64,000 nt of DNA from Gyrodactylus bullatarudis (taxonomy: Eukaryota; Platyhelminthes; Monogenea; Gyrodactylidea; Gyrodactylidae), in contig SSNU01000295.1 of assembly GCA_012064415.1 (NCBI GenBank), forward strand, positions 1 to 64,000, read 5' to 3'. Made by a program: the position numbers and the translations under genes. The notes under the pieces are model-generated. The model made no database searches, had not been told where the DNA came from, and saw nothing but the letters and a program-made list of their open reading frames with translations. This document shows, piece after piece, positions 37,701 to 49,700 of the stretch (the stretch's first letter is position 1; each line of letters opens with the position of its first letter).

Positions 37701-40700
37701 TTCGATTGGTTTCAGCGTAATAGTTCTAAGTTAAACTATGAGTTTGTTCAAAATGACTAATTCTGAAATAGGTTTTGAATAATTATTTGATCTCAGTGTC
37801 TCTTAATTATTTTTTCCAAACAAATTCAAAAATTTTCGAATATCATTTTCGTATATTTTTCAAATTTTTAATGAACTAACCCTTGAATGTATTGTCAAAA
37901 AGACGCATAAATGATTTTCAACCCTGCATAAGAATAACTAAACCAACATGTTTCTTTTATGCAAAATTGATAAAATTTCCAGGAATTGAATTTAGATATG
38001 AAAAATTATAGTTTAATTAAAATCTAGTTCAATTTAAATACAGAATACATTAATGGATGGACATTCTACAAATATGGTCATTTTTAGATAAAAAATTATT
38101 TTCTGCACGCAGACTTACGTTTGAATTATCGTTAATAGAGCTAGTTGCCTTGGTGCCAATATTAAGCCATGTACTCCAAATTGGTTTCCAAATATTATCG
38201 TCAAAATCTTCATTTCCCTTGATATTATCTTCGTAAGAGACGAGAATTTGAAGGCTTGTCAAAGCATTAACACTAATCTCTACAGCTGATAGACCGGTGA
38301 ATGTACGCTGAACAGCATTCGCTTCAATGTGAGATAATATTGTAACCCATGTATGAGTTTTAAATTCGGCTGGAAAAATCATGAGAATATTAATCAATCT
38401 TTTTTTGTTAGACAAATCACTTATATTTCAACAAATATAATTGGAATTACAAAATAAATATAGTATAATCTTTGTAGGTTCTCATTTAAAAAATAAATAA
38501 AAGAATATCAATAAAAATAATGTTCAATTGATTTCACCAATTTGGCGAATGTGAAGTTTAAACATAAAAGGTATTAAAAATGAAAACTAGTGTCTGCAAG
38601 CAAATCGAAAATCATCTGGTTAATGAAGATAAGAATAAAGTGAAGATTTAGAGTAGTCCAATTTAGATCTAATGTGAGACATGACTAATTTAAGATTAGA
38701 CAAATCGTCACAATAAGATAATTCATATTTAAATTTAATAGCGTTAAAAGTGGATAATAAGTAATTAAATTCATATTTTGAGTTCCTGAGGTTATAATAA
38801 TTCTCAGAAACAGAATAGGACTCAGAAAATTTTTTAACTATAAATGCATATCTACGAACCCAGAGAGGGTTAATCCCTAAGATCAAGATGAGTGCATTGT
38901 ACAAGTCCAAATGAGGATATAGGGAATGTAGAAATCTATATTGTACCCGCTCAATTGTTAAGGATTGAGCATTATTCAAGTTAGGTAGAAGGGGGAAAAT
39001 ACAGTCAAAAAAAAGGAAATACCAATGACTTTTAAACTTTTAGTCTTACGTCACTGGATTTAGAGAATTTTCTAATAGAATATATAATAGTATTAATTCT
39101 AAGGATGTTAATAAGAGGATTTAATTTTAAGTTAGATGACATATTGAAACCCAGATCCAAAGTTAAGGAGACAATTTCTGAGAAAGTCCTAGGGGTATTG
39201 TAAATACGTTGAATGATTTTCCTATCTAAATGTATTGAAAGACAAAAAACCAATTATTTTCGAATTTTTGAAAGCTATAAATAATCAATCTTAGAATAAA
39301 TTTTTGGTATTTTGAAGCAAATTATTTCTTCAAGCTAACTAAATGTAGATCAGATATTTTCTTGAATCAATCGAAATTATCATGGATTGCTGCAGAAAAT
39401 ATACACACTACTTAAAAGTAGTGAGATTTATTTCCGTGAAAAAATGCAATTTTTTAAACATTTTGTTGTATTGACATAACCCCTAGGAAAAGGTTTTATC
39501 TAAGAGAAATTTCACACCTAGATTCCTTAAATACTAAAGCATCTCTATTTATGTAGGCATCTGTGAATTTTTGAAATATTGTTCTTAAAAAGTTATCCTT
39601 ACTAATCAATATTCATAGCAACCCAAAATTTTAAAATGTGCTCATATAATATACCTGATTTTCGAAAAAATATGACGTGAATTTTGCTTTGTCATATGAA
39701 TTAAATGAATTAAGAAAAAAATATCACCAAAAATATGACTTATCGACGTTAAGCAAATTATATGACTTCAAAAACCAGTCAAATTTCGAAATATCGTTTC
39801 TTGAATGTGGAGACTATAGATTCAGAAACCTCAGTATTAACATATCAAAATATATAAAAATATGACTTGAGCTACCTTGGTAATCAATGACTAGAAGGCC
39901 ACACGAACCATGAGGTAAAAGTTCTGATGTAAAAATGGTTGATATGACATTTTCATTTCCTGATCATTTTTACAAGTTAAATCAATGAAATTCTGGTTAT
40001 TTAAAATTCTTCAGAAATGGTGGATCTATTGAAATATAATTGCAATATATGGCTTTCTTGTCTTATCCTAGGGATTTAAAAAAAACTTCTTTTGACCAGC
40101 ATGCTACTTTTAAATAAATAAAAATTTTCAGCTTAAAGCTCAAAAAAGGGAACAAAACATGGATAATTCTTAAGCGAAAAAAGGTCATAAAATTCAAGGT
40201 TTATACAGAAACCATACTTCTAAGTATGATGATGATAACGGTAATTAAGAATAAAAATATTTTCAATAGGAATCATTCGAGTAGCATCTGATGTTTACCT
40301 TTGAATTAAGATACCTTCATGAGAATATCAAGCGAAAAAGAGGATTATTTCAATGGGATAACCACTTGAGTATTTCTCTATTTATTTCTTGTTTATTCAT
40401 TTCAAAACAAAAAGAATCTCTCTAAACAATTTTTCAGTACAATACAGAACAGCATTCTTAAAATTACCCTTGTGAGTTCAGAACCAAAATAGCTATCAAC
40501 AACCAAAAGGAGTTTTCAATTTAGAGTTTCCAAATAAATGCAGCGATTTACGAGTGTTACTTGTCGTAACTGACATGAATTATAATCTATTGAGTCCACT
40601 TGCGCGGCAATAAATACAAGGAAAATTTGGTGCTCCTAAAGTAATATCTAGTCTAAAGATTTAGTGATTAAGAGCAATTGAAATCAAAAGTCAATAAGTT

Positions 40701-43700
40701 TAAGAGATAACAAAACTCTTTATTAATTAGCAATTTTTAATTAATTTTAAGTAGCCACGAGAAAGGTGCAGAAAAATTAAAATTATATATTTTCTATATA
40801 CTTAGATCAAGTTTATAGTGGCTGATGAAGAATTCATCAACACATTCTCATTGAGTTTTTCCGATTATTTTATAAGAATAAGTTTATAAAAAAAATAATT
40901 TAAGAGAAGTTGGCTGTAGCCAATAATCACCACACACAAGTGCAGAGTTCAGTCCTAGCAACAAGTGTAGAGTTGGCAAAATGTGAAAAATCCGAGAAAT
41001 CAACAGTAGTTGATAATCAAATTAAAAGCCAACCTGCAATCAACACTAGGGTAGATTCGACCAATAAACCCTCAATTAAGCGAAAACGGAAGAGAAACAG
41101 TGGCCAGTTACTAATGGATGAATTCTTGAAAGGCCCTAATTTACTAAAGAGGCAGAAGTAATGAGCCCATGGATAAAGGATTGCTCTCCCCCATCCCCAA
41201 ATTGAAGGATCTCTTTAATCAATGGAAGAGCAGAAAATATTGCATTGTAAAAGTATAAAATTTAAACCCAGGGTTGAGTCTGAAGAGACCCGGCGAAATA
41301 AAACGTTTATCACTTATTATTCGCTTGTTTTCTAATCTTCCTAATGAATCCAAATCAGAATAGTAATATCTTAGATGAAGTTCGACAATATTATCGTTCT
41401 AATAAAAATAATTTAAATCAACTCTTCTTTACTCTAATCTTCATTTGACTGAATAAGTCCTCTGATAATGAGACCTTTTATGTTCAATAAAATTTTAACC
41501 TTGTATCTGTGAGATAAACGTTTGAACTGAAGTATTATCTAATTTCTGTTCCTAGTTTCCTTTTTGAACAGCTGATATTAAAAGTGGTCGTTGAACCGGA
41601 TTCTGCTGAGATGCATTGGGTTGGTGCATTGCCTTCACTTGCTTGGGGATCAAGATTAGTTGAACTTAATAAAAACCTCAAAGCACCTTGTATTTACTAT
41701 TTTTATGTATCTTATAATATAATTTCAATTAATGTTTTCATTTCAAAAAAATAAAATTTGAGATTATTATCAACTATTTAACCCTTTCGATACCATAGCT
41801 GAACGAATAAAGTTTCAGGCTTAATTCTCTCACAGAATTACCTAAAGTGTGATGTTAAAAAACATTTACTAGGACAAAATTTTATGAAAATTTTTTCTCA
41901 CACATAATTTCATCAGGGTCTGATTTATATTGAAATTCCCATCTACTGGTGAGTAATTTAGAGTGAAACTTTGCCAATGAAGGGATTTATTTGAAAGTTT
42001 CAAAGACTCAATCAATGTCAAAAAGGATATCTTTTAAATTTCATTCGATCTTATTACAAAATAACCTAGATATTGAAGATCTAAGGTAAAAATAGGGTTG
42101 AAATTGCCTCATTTTCACGAGACTATTGATGGAACTGCTCATTGATTTCATGCATAAAAAATATACCTTGTTTTGGATTAACTATTTAGCTTCTACGGAA
42201 ATTATTATTATTATCTCTGAACATTGATAAGTTTAATAATTTCGATCAAAAAGAATCATGAATAAAAGAAATCTACTTCCTTCGGTAAAAATTTAAATAT
42301 CTATGGCATTCTTATGAAATCATTGAAAAAAGTCAGTTTGAACATAGAGGACATATATGACCTCTGGTATCGAAAGGGTTAAGTGACGCCACTGATGAGC
42401 CTTATGAAAAAAAAGTAAATATAATGCTTCAAAAACATCTTCATTTGTTTTGATCAGAGAAACCTCAAGTATTATTATTTTTCAAAATTTTAATCTAAGC
42501 TAGAAGAATGATCCTTTAAATTTAATTTACCTATGGAAATGAAATAAGTAGAGATATCTCATAGAGTGGAGGACATAAATTAGTTTTAATAGGATCCAAT
42601 ACGGATCCAAGAGATTTGGACTAGTCCTCTAATAATTTTCTACCTTGGATAACAATTAACCAAAGTATTTTTTTATTATCGGTTATGCATAAAACACGAT
42701 ACAGCTATTATCTATCCATTCCTTTTGAAGTTGAGGGAAAATATACATGAAGTTTGATCGATAATTTCAATTGAAAAAAACTATTTGACAGAATCGGAAA
42801 ATTATATTTAATTTAATAATCAATAAAGCAAGAAATTCATTAGATTTTGTTCATCTCAACAAAAAGCAATTGAAAAGTCTGTTCTAAAGAGATTACAGGT
42901 AGTAGTAAAATTAAGTGCATTATGAAATGGTAGATTGCCTAGATTATGAAATTCAGGTAGCAGAGTAATATTGACATCAATTAGTTTCACGTCCTTAATA
43001 CCAAAGATGATCCCGAAAATTTCCAAAAGAAAAAAATTTTTAAAACTAACTAGAAACAATTTTTTGACATTAAATGACAACTTTCGGCATTCTAGTTTTT
43101 TCCAGCTCATGTAAGGTCTTCCGCATAATTTTTAGGAGAAACTTGTAACTTATTAGCTACAGCACAAATATTACCATTAATTTTTGAAAAACTACAAGAA
43201 CACTGTAACGTGTTGATCTTATTTCATGGTTTCGATCTTGAGCAAGGGTTCTGTAAAACGAGAAAGTTAAGATAACCACAACTTTTATCTTTGATATTTT
43301 CAGATTACTGATATTTAACAAGAAAGTATGACCATGAAAGATTTATAGAAATTTCTTGGTTCTTGATTCACCTCTATGATTGCGAGAATTCACATGCAAA
43401 AATATAAACTGTATACTCACGTAATTCAGCTAGTTTTTGGCGGTTCTTCAAAAATAATCTTACTGTACCAGACATGGCCATGACTACTGTTTCAGACCAT
43501 TGTTTTGCTAAAGTATCCCTTGTATGATGAAGTAAAATCTTTTGTTCATTATCTTGACCAGTGTTATTACCATTATTGCTTTGATTTTTATCTTCCAGAC
43601 TGTTGATGCTTTTATCATCGATGGCTGATGTTGCCAAGTATGCTCTTCGAACATTGATAAGCAATGGAAATATAGTCTGAGAAGGAATTCGAAGAAACAA

Positions 43701-46700
43701 GTTAATCTTTCTTACAACTATGAGTTATTGATAATTTCTGATTCAAGTATTTTTCTGATTAGAAAATAAAATTGAAAATCAAGACTAATGAGGTTAATTC
43801 GTTTTGTTCAGAAAATATAGAGAATAAATCTCCTGAATTCAACTCGGAAATCTTTGGTTAATAAGCATAAACTTTGAGTAGAAAATTTCTTCTAAATATC
43901 AAATGAAACATACCTCAATAAGAATATTTTGGATAATTCGACTTTCGAAATAATTTGCATTCACTGATATTGAAGTGAAGAGAGTTTGCCCGGCCGATTT
44001 ACGAATTGGTGGTCGGTCATCCAAACATAAATGAGCCAAAATGTCGAATATTTTTAGAGCAAATTCGACACATGTCTCTTCGGTTAGCTTTCCTTCGTTC
44101 TTCGACTTGACCAGATATTCCAAAATATGCAACTAGAAAAATTAGATTGAATTAATTTATGAACTTTTTTTAATAGATCATCCATTCTCAACAGTTGAAG
44201 AATTAGACAATGGTATCCAAGATTTGTATGATAAAATAAATTACTGTCTACAGCTATTCTCGATGAATTTGGGAATTCATGATTTTTACAGAAATCACTT
44301 TTTTTCATCAAGGTATTGAAATTTTTGAAAGATTTTTTGGTAACTGATTCAAAATGTACCTTACTGAATTGAGAAAAAAATTTTGCGAAAATTTTAGAGA
44401 CATTTTAAATTCGATGATTTTTTAATTTTTTTAAACTTTGAGTTGAAAATTTTTGTTGATTGAGAGAAATCAAATGCTATTTTTCAGGGTTCATCATTAA
44501 ACAAAGAAAATATTTACCCTTATTCATTTATTTGAAAAACCACACCATTTACGTGCGAAAGTCTACTTCCTATTTTTCGATCATTTCTACTGCTTGGAAA
44601 TTAATAAACTAGGGTGATCCAAGATCAATCACGTAAATTTTTAAATACATCCAGTTAAATTCATAATTTCAAATCAAAGAGAAATTATATTAACCCTTTT
44701 GATACGAATGGCTAAACGAATATTTATAACTTTCATTGATTACAGTTAAAATTACCCTTTTTAATCCTCTCAGGTCTATGGACCATATGTGAGCCAAAAT
44801 ATTAAACCTAAAATTTTTGTAGAAATAAAGATCCTATAAATAAAAGATAAGCACCATTAAATACCTTGTTTACCAATCCTCCCAAAAAAAGTTGGACCAA
44901 AAGATATTTCATTTGAATTGAGTAATTCATCTTATTTATTAAAAATATCTTAAAATTACTCGTGCGGTCCCTTGAGAGTAGACAGGGAAAATGTATTGAA
45001 AAGTGTCGAAAAAGAATTTTTTATGAAACGGTTTTCAAGATGATTCAAGTTTTTATTGTTCATCTATAATTGATTTCTGATTCCGAATATGAATACATAA
45101 AGGTGTATCTAATTGCTGACAAGTTTAATAACTTCAATATTAATCATCTTTGGCTATAGTTCAGAGGTTATTAAAAAAGGTTGAATACTGAGGGAACATT
45201 CATTTGAGGGTCGTAAGTGGTATCACTTTAGAAATGATAAGGAAAGTCTTTAATCTGGATTTCTATAATCTCCTACCATTCTCGTTGTCACTGCTATTTA
45301 TTAGAAAGTTTTGAGAATTTTTCAGCTTTCATTTTTTACTTCTATTTCATTCCTAATTTTTTTCTTTAAGAAATGTACATTGACTAAATAAAAGTTGAAT
45401 AAAAACAAAAGGGGTTTCAAATTTTATCAGAATAGGTTTCGGAATTTTTGCCAAGGAATCTGGAATTAATAGAGAGTAAAGAAATAGAACTAGATTTGAG
45501 ATCATACATAAATTGAGAATGGAACGACACACAGAAAGTAGTAAAATAATAGTTCGTTTCATATGTCTCTACCCTCTTGAATTTACCTTTTTTGTATTAA
45601 TTGAGATCATAATTAATTAATTACTAACAATACAGGAATAATTCTTCTTTCTCTGTATTTTATGTAATACAGTGCAGTGATAACTTGCATTGTAATATTT
45701 TCTGCTTCTTCTCTCATTCCAAACTGAGACTGATGATAAAGGGGACAAAATTATTTATTTAAATAAATAAGCTATTCCTCCTTCTCATAACAAAAGGGAT
45801 AATACAGAAATGCAAGGAATTCTCAAAGAAAAAAAGAATCGCATCATAAGCCTACAGTTGAGCATAAGGAATTTTAAAAAAATTTGAACCAAGTAGTTCT
45901 TCAGGGAGCTGTTCGGTATAGATTGACTAAAACGTTGTTCGCTTGCTACCTGACTATGTTGTCTTTTGGCTTGTATTGGTCTAGCTGTAGAAAAATATAG
46001 GAGAGAGAAAGGTGTAGTATTTCTTAAAGAATAAGGATTATAAAAATTTTCTGGTATACAAAAATCCCATTTTCCTTTAATAATTTTGAAAACTTTATTG
46101 GAAATGTTGCAAAAACTGTTGAAAAATTTTGATTTTTCGTTACAAAATTAATTGAAAGAATCTTTTGCATGTCCAAAAATTTACATTTTCAATCAAGATT
46201 TTGTATATCTCGATAAATCGAAAACATGTGGTTTTTAGGAAAAAACACTTAGTTTTCGATTATTTTCAAAATGCGATCAAGGCTGAGAAAAGTTTAAAAA
46301 TTTGGGTTGCTCTAATCATTACGAAACTAAAAAGTTCCAAAGCCCACGACACAGTCAACTCCGAAAAGTTTGGCAAATATTCATCCAAGTTAATCTTACT
46401 AGTTACAACCGAAAACGTTAATTCCTTTCCTTTAAAGAAAACTACAGAGCAATTTTTTTGATCAGAATATTTTATGATGAAGCATTGGGAATTTATACAA
46501 TTAAATAACGAGAATGAGTCTGTAATAGTGAATCATTGGTTAAAAATTGTTCACAAAAAATACATCTTTTTAGTCAGCCTATTATCAAATAAGCTGAAAT
46601 GGAATAATAATTTTTTTAAAATCTTGAATCAACCTTGAATATAAAAGGCAAGGGACCGACAGTTAAAATTTCAAAATCTGATTCCTTAGTAACACGTAGA

Positions 46701-49700
46701 TGCTATGAATATATATAAGACTCAAGGTAAAATGTCAAAGTTATCTATGTATAAATTTAAACTTGTTTCATGTACAATTCTGAAAATTCCAATTACCAAT
46801 GAAGAAAAAAAGTTAAACAACCAAACTGGTAGGTTGTAATTTCGAAACTCTGCTAATTATTATAGTGAGTGATAACAATCTATGGCGATGGGAGAAGGAA
46901 TGATTATGATTATGGTTTGTACTTCTCTGTGTGATAATTCAGATTATAAAGTTCGTTGATTTGATAAGAGGTTATTTAATACAGTTTGAGAAATTCAATC
47001 TACATACATCAAGATCTTAATAATCAGTTGAGATAATTTAGTGAAACTCAACTTGTAATGCCCACTCTAATCATTCATCGACAGAGTATTAATTTTAATT
47101 TTGTGCAAAGACCAAGTCAACACAGATGAGGTTATCCAATAATGTACATTTGAAACATTGAGTTATTTAGCTTTTACTATTGTGAAATAAATATCAACAG
47201 ATGATAGACTTTTCCCATTATAGCCAACAGAAGAATAATTATTGCCAAAAAAGGATATTTATGCATAAAAACCATGATCATTTATTTGATTGACATGTTA
47301 AATCCACAAAGAAATACTTCAAATAAAATTTATTATACTCTTCAGTCATCAATTAACTATCAGAATTCAGGGTATTAACCCTTCATGTTCCAAATTATTT
47401 TTTTTCATCATACAAATGAGAAAATTTGCAACTTAACCAAAATAATTACGCTGATTCTGAATCTGAATTCCTTTTTGTAAGCCGACCTATCATTTCAAAG
47501 ATAATAGAGGTTAAAATAGGCAAATAGGTTTTCAAAAAAACGCTCTAAATATTTTTTAAAATATTTCACAACATTTTCAAAAAATCACCCTTCTTTAAGT
47601 TACTATGGTGTGCATCAGTGAAAAGCTATCTTCATGAATTATACATAATTTCTAGCTTGAAAAATTTCCTTTCTAATGAAGGGTAAACAAGGCCAGTTTC
47701 CGTGGTCCCTCTAAAGTGCTATGCCTAGTTATGGTATGCTCAGATCAATAAGCATACAATATGGTGTATGAAATAAAATCATTTCAACTCGTAATCTTGA
47801 GTGGTTCTTCATAAAACTTCATTTCCTATCAAACTTTTGGGTAAGGTTATTGTAAAACAAGAAAATCTTGTAGTTACTAACATGAAATAAATATTTTAAT
47901 ACACGATAATAAAAATCTTGAATAATTTTATTTTTTTCTACGAAGAAGAAACAGTTTTTAGTTTGTTTAATTCTTTTTCATTAAAGATTTTATTAATTTA
48001 CTGCCTTAAAGTCAAGATCCTGACGATTGGCTCAAGTTTGAATTCAATTTCAAAAATAACCAAAGAACTAGCTTTATGAGTAAGAGAATTTAGGATTTCA
48101 GCATGTTACTTGAATGAAAACATGAAATTATGATCGGAAGAAGATGAAATAACATGAAAGATAATAATGAAAACATGTACATAAAAGTAATGAAAATAAA
48201 TGTAGAAATTTGGGTTAACATAAGACAAACTGAATCTAGTTGATATAAAATAATAAAGAGGGATTTTCTTTGAATGAAAATTGCGGACCTCTTTGAAGAT
48301 TAACCAAATTTACTTCAAATTAAAATTTGTATAAACTATAAATCTTAGATAAAGCCTCTTTTAGACGTTTCAGTACTGAGATAGTCAAGTGGCTTCTTCA
48401 GTGAATGAGACGTTCGTAATCTGAACTCTCTTCATTTTTATCTAAACCAGTTCTTATCAAACTCAAAAAAAATAATAAAACATTAGATATTCTCTGATGG
48501 AATAAATGAGAATCTATGGCATTCCTCAGGAGGGGGAGGGTTTGACTGAGCTCATCTTTCTTTGAGAAAGGGATCTATTTTTTAACTGCCCGCTACATAT
48601 GAAAGGATTTGATTTGTTTTTATGAATATGGAGAATATATTTTCCTAGTTATTTTACATTTAATTATAGGTTTTAGATCGAGAGAAGAAAAAACATTCTG
48701 ATAAACCTATAATTTAAAGTGATACTATTTTTTAAAGACTATCTGAGTTTGGACGTGATGAAGTCACCATTTCATTGATATAGGACTGTCATAAAATGAT
48801 ACTTGATGATATTTTAATGATAAAAAATCTGATGATTTTGAGTTAATGGGGGAATTTGTTCGAATTTGTTTCAGTAATTGAATAGACAAATAATTGAATA
48901 CTGCAGACCAGTATGGAATCCAGAAGGTGATAAATGGTCAAAGAAAATTCAGACTGCATTTAAAAGATTCATACGCAGACTTTCAGCCCCGTTCCAAACT
49001 AACCTGAAATTATATAAAAACTGTTTAATACTGAGAAGATTATGATGTTGTGATCAAAAATTATCAAAGTGAAATTTGATTGCAGAAAAATCCTGCAATA
49101 AATAAAGCCATATGATTCAGTTGTTTTTTATGACCATAAAGCAGAATAATGTTCAAACTTAATTAACTTTTATTTTTCAAGGAGAAGAGGAAAGAAATAC
49201 TTGGGAAATGAAGAAAAAATGAAAGAAACTCTTGAGAAATGAAGAAGAAAAAGAGAAAATTTTTATTAATCAAAATTGTGTTCCAGAGGATATTAACAAT
49301 AATTGGAGAAATACGGAAATTGGGTAAAATACAAGAATTTTAATAACATGGTAAAATTCGTGAATCAATAAAATCATAAATCAATTGTATACAGTTACAT
49401 AAGGCGAAAGAGAAAACTTTTTGACTACTGTGACAGGGAAAAGTTTTTCCTCAATCCTGTCTGGATGAACAACATGACAAAATGAAAAAAATTTTCATTA
49501 GAAATCATAATCAAACTATTTGGTTAAAGGATGGAGAGGTGTGAAGGAATGATCTCAACTTAAGCAAATATAATATCCCAGCTGATTGATAAGACAAATT
49601 TTTTTAACTAAGGATTTCTAATTCGTCTATTACTCGATTTTTGGCTACTTTAATGTAAAATAGGTCTTTGATGACTTTTCATTTATAAAAATGAAATTAA

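Larger units (their letters stand above)
38450..43400. other. MON2 intron carrying LINE, LTR-like and piggyBac-type insertions
   Basis: Besides the elements listed separately, the rest (39260-40400, 42390-43400) is AT-rich with M3 pieces near 40010-40150. MON2 exons 43421 and 38369 join directly in phase, so no exon is missing here. Confidence 0.6.

Noticed and set aside
40820..40850. CTGATGAAGAATTCATCAAC as a hammerhead
   Set aside because: It is a simple palindrome and lacks the GAAA box.
42385..42415. CTGATGAGCCTTATGAAAA as a hammerhead
   Set aside because: Stem II would be a single G-U pair, and no stem I or III pairing is evident.
46255..46467. Overlapping open frames on both strands
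   Set aside because: About 70 codons open on each strand, but no similarity, no splice sites and no repeat copies to support either.
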